Source of the DNA: Kitasatospora sp. NBC_00374
Lineage (GTDB): Bacteria; Actinomycetota; Actinomycetes; Streptomycetales; Streptomycetaceae
Length of the DNA: 64,000 nucleotides
Direction of reading: 5' to 3'
NCBI RefSeq assembly: GCF_041434935.1
Contig: NZ_CP107964.1
Coordinates: 7,361,001-7,425,000, forward strand
The position numbers were made by a program, and so were the translations under genes. Positions 37,101 to 46,070 of the stretch are shown one piece after another (within the stretch, counting starts at the first letter, position 1; each line of letters starts with the position of its first letter). Under the pieces are notes generated by a model. That model saw nothing but the letters and a program-made list of their open reading frames with translations. It did not search any database and was not told the DNA's origin.

Positions 37101-38726
37101 GGTCGGGTCGACGACGGCCAGCCGGCAGCGCGGCGCGGGCCCGCCGCGCTCCGGCAGGCCGGCGGCCAGCACGGCGCGGTCGTCGGCGGCCAGCAGCTGC
37201 GCCAGCTGCTCGGGGCCGTCGGCGGCGAGCCGCAGGACCCGCTCGGGTTCGGACACCACCGCGGGTGCCACGACGGCGGAGGGAGCGCGGGCCGGGGCCG
37301 GGGCCTGCTCCAGCACCACGTGCGCGTTGATACCGCCGAAGCCGAAGGCGTTCACCGCCGCGCGGCGGGGTCCGTCACCGGCGCTCTCCCAGGGCCGGGC
37401 GGTGCCGATGGTCCGGAAACGGGTGCGGGCCAGCGCCGGGTGCGGATCGTCGCAGTGCAGGGTGGGGAGCAGGACCCCGTGGTGCACCGCGAGCGCCGCC
37501 TTGACCAGCCCGGCGACGCCCGCGGCCGGCATCAGATGGCCGATCTGCGACTTCACCGAGCCGAGTACGGCCCGCTCCTCGCCGGCCCTCGCTAGGCCGA
37601 ACACCTCCGCCAGCGTGGTCAGTTCGGCCGCGTCCCCGGCCGGGGTGGCGGTGCCGTGGGCCTCCAGCAGGCCCAGCGCACCGGGCGCCGCCGGGTCGAG
37701 CCCGGCCGCCTGCCAGGCCCCTCGTACCGCGCGGCTCTGGCCCCCCGGGTCGGGGTTGGCCAGTGCGGCCGTACGCCCGTCGCCGGCGACGCCGGTACCG
37801 CGGATCACCGCGTACACCCGGTCGCCGTCGCGCTGGGCGTCGGTGAGCCGCTTGAGCACCACCACGCCGGTGCCCTCGCCGATCAGGATGCCGTCGGCAC
37901 CCCGGTGGAACGGGCGGATCCGCCCGCTCGCGGAGAGCGCCCGCAGCTGCGCGAACACGCTCCACAGGGTGACGTCGTGGCAGTGGTGCACCCCGCCGGC
38001 CAGCACCACGTCGCAGCGCCCGGTGGTCAGCTCGCCGACCGCCTGGTCGACGGCGACCAGCGAGGACGCGCAGGCGGCGTCCACCGTGTACGCCGGGCCG
38101 CGCAGGTCGAGCCGGTTGGCCACCCGGGAGGCGGCCAGGTTGGGCACCAGCCCGATCGCCGACTCGGGGTGGTCCGGGCCGAGCCGGTCGGTGAACGCCT
38201 CCCGGACCCTGGCGAGCTGACCGTCCGTCAGGTCGGGCAGCAGCTCGCCGAGGGTGCGCACCAGCTGGTGCGCGGTGCGGACCCGCTGGTCGAGCCGGAC
38301 CAGGCCCGGCGTCAGATAGCCGCCCCGGCCCAGCACCACCCCGACCCGGTCGCGGTCGGGCAGCCGTTCCGGGCCGCCGGCGTCCGCGATCGCGGCGTCC
38401 GCGACCTGCAGCGCGATCAGCTGGTCCGGCTCGGTCCCGGGCACCGAGCTCGGCATGATGCCGAACCGGGTGGGCCGCACCTCGGCCAGCGCGTCCACGA
38501 AGCCGCCGCGCCGGCAGTACAGCCGGTCGGGGGCGCCGGGCCCGGTGGCCGCCGCCGGGTCGTAGAAGCCCGCGTCCCAGCGCCCCTCGGGGACGTCGGT
38601 GATCGCGTCGACCCCGGCCAGCAGGTTCCGCCAGTACGTCGTCAGGTCCGGGGCGCCGGGCAGCAGGACCGCCATGCCCACCACGGCCACCGGCACCGCC
38701 CGGGGGCGCCTCTCCACGGCCGTCAC
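34170..38726 (-). CDS. Type I polyketide/lipid synthase: KS-AT-DH-PPTase
   Basis: 1518 residues. KS (about 10-450) has VDAACASSL (Cys about 218), EAHGTATPAGD and SQIGHLMPAAG. AT (about 545-860) has AVAGHSVGEW (Ser about 647). A double-hotdog DH (about 985-1260) has LLDHCFF in the first half, WMFHGPAFRGL at the second-hotdog junction and LLDNVGQLLGYW with the catalytic Asp. The C-terminus (about 1290-1518) is a 4'-phosphopantetheinyl transferase with VSLAHRAEAAVAL, GVGIDLAEV and RFWAAKEAAAKAEG. The GTG start overlaps the upstream synthase stop (GTGA). An integrated PPTase is also seen in PUFA (PfaE-like) and Hgl systems. The Cys-containing KS argues against a chain-length-factor role. Confidence 0.93.
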   Translation of the reverse strand: MTAVERRPRAVPVAVVGMAVLLPGAPDLTTYWRNLLAGVDAITDVPEGRWDAGFYDPAAATGPGAPDRLYCRRGGFVDALAEVRPTRFGIMPSSVPGTEPDQLIALQVADAAIADAGGPERLPDRDRVGVVLGRGGYLTPGLVRLDQRVRTAHQLVRTLGELLPDLTDGQLARVREAFTDRLGPDHPESAIGLVPNLAASRVANRLDLRGPAYTVDAACASSLVAVDQAVGELTTGRCDVVLAGGVHHCHDVTLWSVFAQLRALSASGRIRPFHRGADGILIGEGTGVVVLKRLTDAQRDGDRVYAVIRGTGVAGDGRTAALANPDPGGQSRAVRGAWQAAGLDPAAPGALGLLEAHGTATPAGDAAELTTLAEVFGLARAGEERAVLGSVKSQIGHLMPAAGVAGLVKAALAVHHGVLLPTLHCDDPHPALARTRFRTIGTARPWESAGDGPRRAAVNAFGFGGINAHVVLEQAPAPARAPSAVVAPAVVSEPERVLRLAADGPEQLAQLLAADDRAVLAAGLPERGGPAPRCRLAVVDPTGKRLAVARRAVSRGRAWRGRGDVWFAPRPLLETGRVAFLFPGLEGEFAPRVDDVADHFGLPRPAASGSAARVGDIGRHGVGVVAVGRLLDAALRRTGVRPDAVAGHSVGEWTAMISGGLYSGASVDSFLESFDPDALSVPGLSFAALGTSAERVAEALGGVDGMEQVVLSHDNAPQQSIVCGPEGPVTELVRRFRARGVLGQVLPFRSGFHTPMLGPYLDPIRQAADRFELHRPTVPVWSGTTASPFPPTEAEVRALFIRHLLEPVRFRPLVEAMYAAGFRAFVQVGPGQIGSLAGDTLGGREHLVVAANSPHRDGLAQLRRVAAALWADGAEPDLAALRPARAPERERPHPAVRLDLGGALVSLDPAVLGTLRAELAPHRGSGTGDSADLAALAARHPVAAELDALLRDTGRTAAELIRAGRPAVGRTAPPRPPARPDRAAPPRGRVLQVSTTAMPYLLDHCFFRQRAGWPDLTDRWPVVPATTIVQHLVDAAERAMPGRVAVGVHDLRFGQWVPAATPLEVALTLDDAGPGRLAADFGGYARGTVELAGRHPAPPAAWTPDPATESAPGLTAAGLYDERWMFHGPAFRGLSELTALGPSHVRGVITAPSAPGALLDNVGQLLGYWIMATRTERTVVFPVGMRRLTFHGPTPRPGTPLHAHIRITGLTDTALEADVQLLSGGAVWAEVHGWQDRRFDSHPDTRPVERFADRHTLSTPQPGGWVVLHERWPDLASRDLIMRNHLGSAERSRYEQQPPRGRRAWLLGRIAVKDAVRRWLWEQGEGPVFPAEIAVRNDLPATSGPGHPHGRPQVSGVHGRRLPELDVSLAHRAEAAVALVRPRRPGGGPGVGIDLAEVTDRPADLRIALGPAELELVAAGRAAHGGSEALWLTRFWAAKEAAAKAEGTGLRGRPRDFAVVAADPSALRVTVARPDGPRTHRVGCTELGSPPGLPDRSYVVAWTLSSDDTENHEGTATP

Positions 38727-41700
38727 CAGCCCGACGCCGTGTAGACCACGGACCGGACCGACTCCTCGCCCCAGGCCAGCTCGCGCAGCAGCGCCAGCGT
38801 TCCCGCGCCCGGGTCGATCAGCCGGACGCCGCGCCGGTCGTAGTCCCGCGCCAACTCCGGCGTGACCATGCCGGCGTGCGCGCCGGACGGTGCCCACGGC
38901 CCCCAGTGCACGGTCAGCGCCCGCCGGCCGGTCGCGGCGGCCCAGCGGGCGCCCAGCTCCTCCAGTGCGTCGTTGGCCGCCGCGTAGTCGGCCTGGCCGC
39001 GGTTGCCCAGCGCCGCGGCGATGCTGCCGAAGAGCACCGTGAAACGCGGCCCGGCCGGCAGCTCGGCCAGCGCGTCGAGCAGCGCCCGGGCGCCGTCCGC
39101 CTTGGTGGCGAACACCCGCCGGAAGGACTCCGGATCCTTCTCCGCGAACACCCCGTCCTCGATCACGCCCGCCGCGTAGACCACACCGTCCAGCCGGCCG
39201 TACGCCGCGTACACCTCCTTGACCGCCTGCCGGACGGCCGCCGGGTCGGCCGCGTCCACGGCCTGGTAGCACGCCGTCGAGCCCAGTGCGGACAGCTCGT
39301 CGAGGGTCGCCGCGACCTCGCGTCCGGCCAGCAGCCGCGACGCCACGCGGTCGACCTCCGGCAGCGGTACGCCCTGGCGGGCGAGCGCCGCCCGCAACGC
39401 GGCCCGGTCGTGGGCGCCGGCCGTCACCGGGTCCTCGGGGCCGTCCGGCGGCGCGGTGCGGCCCAGGAGCTCCAGCCTGCACCGCGAGGCCGCCGCGAGC
39501 GCCGCGGCGAACCGCGCGGTGATCCCGCGCGCCCCGCCGACCAGCAGCACCACCGCGTCCCCGTCCAGCCCCAGCGCGGCGGCCTCCGCCACCCCGTCAC
39601 CGGCGGGCCCCGCCCCGGTGCTGCCCAGCACCCCGAGACCGGACTCCACCAGCGTCAGGCCCCGCCGGCCGTCCGGCCCGTGCAGCACCACCGGCTCGCC
39701 GTCCTCGGCCAGCAGCTCGCCGACCAGGGCGTCGGCCACGCCGGCCGGCTCCGCCGAGGCCTCGAACTCCACGAGGCGGACCGAAGCCCGCGGGTACTCG
39801 CGGGCGAGGGAGCGCAGCAGCCCGCGCAGGCCGTCCGCCCGGCCGGGACCGGCGGCGGACGCCGTGCGGGCGGCCAGCAGCCACCGGGGCCCGCCGGCGA
39901 GCGCGGCCTGCAGCGCCGGCACGCAGCCCGGCAGCACCGGCGCGCCGTGCTCGGCGAGCGGATCCAGCAGCAGCACGCCGTCCACCGGGCCGTCCCCGCC
40001 GGACAGCAGGTGCTCGGCGTCCAGGGCCAGCACCTGCGCACCGTGGGCGGTGAGCCGCGCCGACAGGGCCTGTGCGACGCCGCGGCCGTCCGTGCCGAGC
40101 AGGGCGAAGCGGCGGCCGGCCAGGACCCGCGGCGCCCCGACGGGCTCCGCCAGTGGCACGGGAACGAGCCGCAGCCGCGCGGGCTCGTACCCCGTGACCG
40201 CGTCCGTGGTCCGTCCGGCAGGGGGGAGGGCGGGTGCGGGTGCCGGTCGGCCCAGGTGGTTGGTGAGCCAGTGGGTGATGGCCGCGGTGGTGCGGGCGCG
40301 GGAGAGTTCATCGAGTTGGTGGTCGTCGAGGGTGGTGAGGTCGGTGGTGGTGAGGCGGCGGGCGAGTTGGCCGATGATCTCGGTGCGTTTGATGGAGTCG
40401 ATGCTGAGGTCGGCTTCGAGGTCGAGGTCGGGTTCGATCATGTCGGCGGGGTATCCGGTGCGTTCGCTGATCACTTCCACCACCGTGGCCATCAGGTCGG
40501 CCCCGGGGGCGTCCCGCCGCCGCGGCGCCACGGCCGGCGCCTCGGGCACCGCCGTCGCCGCGACGGCCGGCACCGGCGGACCGGGCGGCGGCACGGCCGG
40601 TACGGCGGCGCCCGCCGCACCGAAGTAGCTCAGCAGTACCTCGCGCTGCGCCGCGACCATCTCCCGGCTGCTGCGCAGGAAGTCCGCGACCAGGGCCTCC
40701 CCGTCGGCCCGGTGGGTGTTCGGGTGCGCGTCCTGGGGTGCCACCAGTGCCTCCGGTACGGGTCTGGCCGGTGCGAGCGCGCCGGGGAGCAGTTCTCCGG
40801 CGGCGGTGCGTACCAGCTGCCCGTCCACCGTCCAGCCGGGCCGGCGCGCTGCCCGCGCCCGGCCCGCCTCCACCGCGTCACGGCCGTGCAGCAGCCGTCC
40901 GGTGCGCACCGGCACGCCGGCGACGGCCAGTTCGGCCAGCGCGTCCAGGAAACCGGGCAGTCCGCCGCGCCGGCCCTCGACCGCCACCGCGCGGTGCGGC
41001 CGGTCACCGAGCACCGCCGACACCAGTCCGGTCAGCACCGATCCCGGCCCGGCCTCGACGAACACCCGGGCGCCGGCCTCGTACATGGCCTCGATCTGCG
41101 CCGTGAACCGCACCGGCGCGCCGATCTGCGCCGCCAGCTCGGCCCGCACCGCGGCCGGGTCGGCCGGGTAGGCGGCAGCCGTCCGGTTCGAGAAGACCGG
41201 GAACTCCGGTGCCCGCACCACCCGGTCGGCCAGCGCATCGGCGAACCGCTCGCCGGCGCCCGCGACCAACGGGCTGTGGAAGGCACAGGCGACCCGCAGC
41301 CGCTTGACCCCGTACCCGGCCTCGCGCAGCCGCTCCGCCGCGGCCGTCACCTCGGGCGTCGCCCCGGAGATCACGGTCTGCCGCGGCGCGTTCCGGTTCG
41401 CCGCCACCACCCGGCCGGCCAGCCCGGCGGCGGCCAGCACCTGCTCGACCTGCTCGGCGCCGGCCGCCACCGCCGCCATCGACCCGGGGTCCGCGCCCTC
41501 GCCGACCGCGTCCAGGATCGCGAGCGCCCGCCGGGCACTGATCGCCGGCAGGTCCTCGGCGGCCAGGGCCCCGGCCGCGCAGAGGGCGACCAGTTCGCCG
41601 TAGCTGTGGCCCGCGGCCAGCCGTGGACGCACCCCGGCCAGCCCCAGCAGCTCGTGGGCGGCCAGCCCGGCCATGCCCAGCACGGGCTGGGCCACCCTGG

Positions 41701-44700
41701 TGTCGGTCACCGCCGCGCGCTGGTCCTCCCGCGCCTCGGCGGTGAACGCCGTCGGCGGGAACAGCACGTCCGCGTACGCCCGGCCCAGCCGCAGATGCCG
41801 CTGCACCGAGGGGAACGCCGTGAACAACTCCGCGAACATGCCCGGGCGTTGGCTGCCCTGACCGGGGAAGAGGAACGCCACCTCGCCGCCCGTCGGCCCG
41901 CCCTCGTCGGCCAGCCGCAGACCGGCCGCCGGATCGTGCTCCCCGCCCAGTGCCCGGCGCAGCAGCCCGGCCAGCGCGGGGACGTCCGCGGCCACCACCG
42001 CGACCTGCACCGGCCCGTGCCCCGACTCCGCCCGCCGGGAGGCCGCCAGCGCGAGGTCGCGCAGCCGCCACGGCGAGCCGTCCGCCTCCGCCAGACGCAG
42101 CAGCTCCGTCACCCCGCGCAGCGCCCGCTCCCGGTCGCCGCCGCGGAAGGTGAACAGCTCGGCTGGCCACTCCTGTGACCCGTGCACCGGCGGTGCGCCA
42201 TCGTAACCGGTCAGCACGGCATGGAAGTTGGTGCCACCGAAGCCGAACGCGCTGACCCCGGCCACCCGTTCGCCCGCGGGTGCGGCCCACGGCCGGGCCT
42301 CGGTGTGGAACGCGAACGGGCTCGTCCCGGGCTGCCACGCCGGATTCGGTTGCGTCAGGTGCAGGGTCGGCGGCTTCACCCCGGTGTGCAGCGCCAGCGA
42401 CGCCTTGATCAGGCCGGCCAGCCCCGCCGCGCACTTGGTGTGCCCGATCTGCGACTTCACCGATCCCAGCGCGCAGCTCCCCGGGGCCGCGCCGGCCGCC
42501 GTGAACACCTCGTTCAGTGTCGCCAGTTCGGTGCGGTCGCCGACCACCGTTCCGGTGCCGTGCGCCTCCACCAGGCCCACCTCGGCCGGTCCGATCCCGG
42601 CACCGCGGTACGCCCGCTCCAGTGCCGCCCGCTGCCCCTCGGGCCGCGGGGCGGTCAGGCCCAGCGAGCGGCCGTCGCTCGCACTGCCGACGGCCTGGAC
42701 CACGGCGTACACCCGGTCGCCGTCCCGCTCCGCGTCCGCCAGCCGCTTCAGGACCAGGCAGCCCACCCCCTCGCCCAGCGCGATCCCGTCGGCCGAGGCG
42801 TCGAACGGGCGCGACCGGCCGCTCGGCGACAGCGCGTGCACCGAGGCGAAGAGCAGGTAGTCGTTGATGCCGTTGTGCAGGTCCGCACCGCCGCACAGGG
42901 CCAGGTCGGCGGCGCCCGTCACCAGTTCCTTGCAGGCCACGTCCAGTGCGGCCAACGAGGACGCGCAGGCGGCGTCCACGGTGTAGTTGGCGCCGCCCAG
43001 GTCGAGGCGGTTCGCGATCCGCCCGGCGATGACGTTGGCCAGCATGCCCGGGAAGGAGTCCTCGGTGAGGCCCGGCAGCTGCTCGGCGATCGCCTCCGGC
43101 ACCTTCCCCAGGTAGGCCGGCAGCACCGCCCCCAGCACGCCCGCGTTGGACAGGTCGCTGCCCGCCTCCGCGCCGAACACCACGCTGGTGCGGGAACGGT
43201 CGAAGGCCCGGCCGCCCTCCTGGCCGCCGCCGTCGTACCCGGCGTCCACCAGGGCCCGGCGCGCCGCCTCCAGCGCCAGCAGCTGGACCGGCTCGATGCT
43301 GCCCAGCGCGGACGGCGGGATGCCGTAGCTCAGCGCGTCGAAGGGGATCGGCGGCAGGAATCCGCCCCACTTGGACGGCGTGGTGCCGGGCCCGCCGTCC
43401 GTCGAGTGGTAGAGCGCCGGATCCCAGCGCTCGGCGGGCACCTCGGTCACCGCGTCCACCCCTGCCAGCACGTTCGCCCAGAACGCGGGCACGTCCGGCG
43501 CCTGCGGGAACATGCCCGCCATGCCGATCACCGCGATCCGCAGTGGCGCCGGCACCGGCTCGTCGGCGGTCGCGGACAGGCCCGCACGCTCCGTCAGCTC
43601 CTCGGTCCGGGCCGCCAGGAAGCCGGCCGCTCCCGAACTGACCGCGGCGTGCAGCTCGGCCAGCGTGGTGGTGGCCGACCGCAGCACGGCGACCTGCCCG
43701 GCCATGAACATCCCCTGCGCCAGCTGGCCCTGCTCGTCCACCGGGGTGAGCTCGCCCGCGACCCGGTCGACACCCTTTCCGGCGATCCGCAGCCGGCCGA
43801 CGTTCAGCCGCTCCAGCCGCTCCCAGGCCTCCCGGTCCGGTACCCCTTCGGCCCGCAGCCGCTCCTGCACCTCCAGGAACTCCGCCGTGAACGGGCTCGG
43901 CACGCACCGCGTGGCGTGCCCTGGCGCCGTCTGCAGCAGCGCCGTGCCGCGGGCCGCCACCACCTGGCGCTGGAACACCGGCTGCACCGCGCCGTGCGTC
44001 ACCGCCTCCTCGGTGAACAGGTACGCCGTGCCCATCAGCACACCGGCCGCCAGGCCCCGGTCGGCCAACGGCGCCGCCATCGCCGCCACCATCGCCGCCG
44101 AACGCTCGTCGTGCACGCCGCCCGCGAACAGCACCTCCACCGGCCCGACGTCCTGGGCCGCCGTGTCGAGGAAGTCCTCCAGCACCGCCAACTGCGCCTC
44201 CCAGAGCGGGAAGCTGTGCCGGGGACCGACATGGCCGCCGCACTCCGAGCCCTCGAAGACGAACCTGCGCGCCCCGTCCTCCAGGAACTGCCTCAGCAGC
44301 CCGGGGGAGGGCACATGCAGGAAGGTCCTGATCCCCGCCTCCTCCAGCACCCGCGCCTGTGACGGGCGTCCGCCGGCGATCACGGCATGGCTGGGCCGGG
44401 CGGCGAGCACCTCGGCCAGCTGGGCGCTGCGCACCTCCTCCGGCGCGAAACCCAGCACGCCGACGCCCCAGGGGCGTTCACCGAGAGCGGCCCCGGTCCG
44501 GGCGAGCAGCTCACGGGTCTGCCCGGGCCCGGCCAGGGCCAGCGCCACGAACGGCAGTGCGCCTGCCGCGGCCACGGCCGACGCGAAGCCCGGCTGGTCG
44601 CTGACCCGGGTCATCGGACCCTGGGCCACCGGCAGTTCGGTTCCGAGTGCCTTGCTGAGCGGCGCCCGGGGGCCGAGCTGCGCCCGGGCGGCGGCCGAGG

Positions 44701-45514
44701 TCCGCGGCACGTTCAGCACGGCCTCGCGGATCGCCCGGACGGCCTGCCCGGCCGTTCTCCACCGGTCGGCGAATCCTGCGGCCAGGGCGCCGTCCTGACC
44801 GATCGTCAGCTCGACCTGATCGCGCTCGCCCGCAGGCCCGCCGCGCCGCAGGACCCGTCTCCCGCCGAGGACCACGGTCTCGGACCCGTCCATACCGCGC
44901 ACGGCCGCCGCGGCCTCCTCGGGCGCGGCGGACTCGGCCAGCAGGGCGAGCTGGCCCTCCAGCACCACCCCGGCGGCCCCGCCCGCCACCGCCGCCGCCG
45001 CGGTGCGCGGTCCGATCCCGCCGCAGGCCCACACGGGGAGTCCGATCTCCGCGGCCCCGAGCAACTGCTGGAGCAGCACGAAGGTGCTCAACTCGCCGAC
45101 CCGGCCGCCGTTTTCGGCTCCGCGCGCGATCAGCCCGTGGGCGCCGGCCCGAGCCGCCGCCAGCGCCTGGGCTAGGTCGGTCACCTCGACCAGCACGCGG
45201 TACCGGGCGCCGAGTGCCTCGATGTCCCAGCCGGGCACGTCCGGGGGCAGGACGAGGGTGTGCGGGCCGGTTCCGTCGGGCGCGCGGAGGTCGTCGGGCG
45301 AGAGCCGGCAGGCGGGTCCCATCCGGACGCCGAACCGGCCCGGTGCGCTCTCGCGGAGCCGGGCGAGCTCCTCGCGCGATCGGCGGTCACCGGTGCCGAG
45401 GTCCAGCACGCCGAGCGCGCCGGCGCGGCAGAGGGCCTGCGCCAGTCCGGCGTCGGGTTCGTGGAAGGGGGTGATCCCGACGACGATGTCGGCCGGTGAA
45501 AGGGTAGGCCTCAT
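38723..45514 (-). CDS. Type I synthase: PfaD-like ER-KS-AT-ACP-KR
   Basis: 2263 residues. The N-terminal ~600 residues are nitronate monooxygenase/PfaD-like TIM-barrel sequence (VWACGGIGPRTAAAAVAGG, then VAQGPMTRVSD and VEVLFAGGVHDERSAAM, and GKGVDRV at the end). KS (about 660-1075) has VDAACASSL (Cys about 850) and GHTKCAAGLAG. AT (about 1190-1510) has AAGHSYGE (Ser about 1303). One ACP (about 1670-1750) has LSIDSIKRTEI (Ser about 1705), the PUFA-type motif. KR (about 1830-2240) has VLLVGGARGIT and GQADYAAANDAL. It supplies reduction steps missing from the next protein; together they can fully reduce a chain. The ACP stretch has unlike codon use. Confidence 0.93.
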   Translation of the reverse strand: MRPTLSPADIVVGITPFHEPDAGLAQALCRAGALGVLDLGTGDRRSREELARLRESAPGRFGVRMGPACRLSPDDLRAPDGTGPHTLVLPPDVPGWDIEALGARYRVLVEVTDLAQALAAARAGAHGLIARGAENGGRVGELSTFVLLQQLLGAAEIGLPVWACGGIGPRTAAAAVAGGAAGVVLEGQLALLAESAAPEEAAAAVRGMDGSETVVLGGRRVLRRGGPAGERDQVELTIGQDGALAAGFADRWRTAGQAVRAIREAVLNVPRTSAAARAQLGPRAPLSKALGTELPVAQGPMTRVSDQPGFASAVAAAGALPFVALALAGPGQTRELLARTGAALGERPWGVGVLGFAPEEVRSAQLAEVLAARPSHAVIAGGRPSQARVLEEAGIRTFLHVPSPGLLRQFLEDGARRFVFEGSECGGHVGPRHSFPLWEAQLAVLEDFLDTAAQDVGPVEVLFAGGVHDERSAAMVAAMAAPLADRGLAAGVLMGTAYLFTEEAVTHGAVQPVFQRQVVAARGTALLQTAPGHATRCVPSPFTAEFLEVQERLRAEGVPDREAWERLERLNVGRLRIAGKGVDRVAGELTPVDEQGQLAQGMFMAGQVAVLRSATTTLAELHAAVSSGAAGFLAARTEELTERAGLSATADEPVPAPLRIAVIGMAGMFPQAPDVPAFWANVLAGVDAVTEVPAERWDPALYHSTDGGPGTTPSKWGGFLPPIPFDALSYGIPPSALGSIEPVQLLALEAARRALVDAGYDGGGQEGGRAFDRSRTSVVFGAEAGSDLSNAGVLGAVLPAYLGKVPEAIAEQLPGLTEDSFPGMLANVIAGRIANRLDLGGANYTVDAACASSLAALDVACKELVTGAADLALCGGADLHNGINDYLLFASVHALSPSGRSRPFDASADGIALGEGVGCLVLKRLADAERDGDRVYAVVQAVGSASDGRSLGLTAPRPEGQRAALERAYRGAGIGPAEVGLVEAHGTGTVVGDRTELATLNEVFTAAGAAPGSCALGSVKSQIGHTKCAAGLAGLIKASLALHTGVKPPTLHLTQPNPAWQPGTSPFAFHTEARPWAAPAGERVAGVSAFGFGGTNFHAVLTGYDGAPPVHGSQEWPAELFTFRGGDRERALRGVTELLRLAEADGSPWRLRDLALAASRRAESGHGPVQVAVVAADVPALAGLLRRALGGEHDPAAGLRLADEGGPTGGEVAFLFPGQGSQRPGMFAELFTAFPSVQRHLRLGRAYADVLFPPTAFTAEAREDQRAAVTDTRVAQPVLGMAGLAAHELLGLAGVRPRLAAGHSYGELVALCAAGALAAEDLPAISARRALAILDAVGEGADPGSMAAVAAGAEQVEQVLAAAGLAGRVVAANRNAPRQTVISGATPEVTAAAERLREAGYGVKRLRVACAFHSPLVAGAGERFADALADRVVRAPEFPVFSNRTAAAYPADPAAVRAELAAQIGAPVRFTAQIEAMYEAGARVFVEAGPGSVLTGLVSAVLGDRPHRAVAVEGRRGGLPGFLDALAELAVAGVPVRTGRLLHGRDAVEAGRARAARRPGWTVDGQLVRTAAGELLPGALAPARPVPEALVAPQDAHPNTHRADGEALVADFLRSSREMVAAQREVLLSYFGAAGAAVPAVPPPGPPVPAVAATAVPEAPAVAPRRRDAPGADLMATVVEVISERTGYPADMIEPDLDLEADLSIDSIKRTEIIGQLARRLTTTDLTTLDDHQLDELSRARTTAAITHWLTNHLGRPAPAPALPPAGRTTDAVTGYEPARLRLVPVPLAEPVGAPRVLAGRRFALLGTDGRGVAQALSARLTAHGAQVLALDAEHLLSGGDGPVDGVLLLDPLAEHGAPVLPGCVPALQAALAGGPRWLLAARTASAAGPGRADGLRGLLRSLAREYPRASVRLVEFEASAEPAGVADALVGELLAEDGEPVVLHGPDGRRGLTLVESGLGVLGSTGAGPAGDGVAEAAALGLDGDAVVLLVGGARGITARFAAALAAASRCRLELLGRTAPPDGPEDPVTAGAHDRAALRAALARQGVPLPEVDRVASRLLAGREVAATLDELSALGSTACYQAVDAADPAAVRQAVKEVYAAYGRLDGVVYAAGVIEDGVFAEKDPESFRRVFATKADGARALLDALAELPAGPRFTVLFGSIAAALGNRGQADYAAANDALEELGARWAAATGRRALTVHWGPWAPSGAHAGMVTPELARDYDRRGVRLIDPGAGTLALLRELAWGEESVRSVVYTASGW

Positions 45515-45644
45515 GGGCTCTCCGTGGGTGAGTCACGACGCAGTTGGGGGCATGTGCGACTCCCGGACCGGAGCACGGCGGCTCATCCCTCCGCCGGGGC
45601 GCGAAGGGGCCGTGCCAGTTCCTCGGTCCGGTTCAAAACCGAAG

Positions 45645-45658
45645 CTACCGATCGGTAG
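45645..45658. promoter_or_regulatory. Perfect palindrome, candidate operator of the synthase operon
   Basis: CTACCGATCGGTAG is a perfect 14-bp palindrome 131 nt upstream of the synthase start. Its size and symmetry suit a TetR-like repressor. No regulator gene adjoins the operon. Confidence 0.6.
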
Positions 45659-45726
45659 CGCACGTCAGGTTAAGTCCCGGTTGCAGGTCCATGTCAATGG
45701 CTCGTGCGGGGGGCATGGGCGTGGGC

Positions 45727-45766
45727 AGCCATTCGATCGGACTTGGGGTCGTTCGATCGAATGGCT
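45727..45766. repeat. 13-bp inverted repeat with 14-nt spacer
   Basis: AGCCATTCGATCG (45727-45739) pairs perfectly with CGATCGAATGGCT (45754-45766). It could be two half-sites of an operator or an RNA hairpin; each arm itself contains CGATCG. Confidence 0.75.
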
Positions 45767-46070
45767 GGAGATGGTCAGGTCTCGGGGTCCGATGCGCCCG
45801 GCTGCTCCCGCCCGGCAGCTGGGTGTCCTGGGAGTACGAGGCACCGTGGCACCCCGCCGCGGCGCCGCTCCCGCCGCTGCCCGCGGCCGGAGCGGCGCTG
45901 CTGTCGGGGCTCGGGCTCGGTGGCTGACGGTCTGCCGGGCCACGGGACAGCCGTGATCGAGCGTATCGCGCGATCGATTACCGATCAGAGGGTCGGTCCG
46001 GGAGCGGGTCGACCATCCGGGCGGGAGGGCGGGGTGTCACCCGCCGAGCCGGACACGGCGTGACGCCGGC

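Larger units (their letters stand above)
45515..46070. other. Promoter region of the polyketide operon
   Basis: 556 nt with no credible gene. It holds a 14-bp perfect palindrome (45645-45658), a 13-bp inverted repeat (45727-45766) and a 10-bp palindrome ATCGCGCGAT (45965-45974), and a weak hairpin (46046-46072) overlapping the end of the UDG-ART gene. Promoters for the synthase operon should lie between 45540 and 45720. Confidence 0.6.

Noticed and set aside
38876-42178. 1100-codon open frame on the plus strand opposite the synthase
   Set aside because: Antisense shadow of high-GC coding; amino-acid composition is Arg/Gln/Gly-biased and has no domain.
34170-45514. Enediyne-type PKS
   Set aside because: PksE is one KS-AT-ACP-KR-DH-TD polypeptide with companion UnbL/UnbV/E10 genes; here domains are split over two proteins and PfaD is fused, without those companions.
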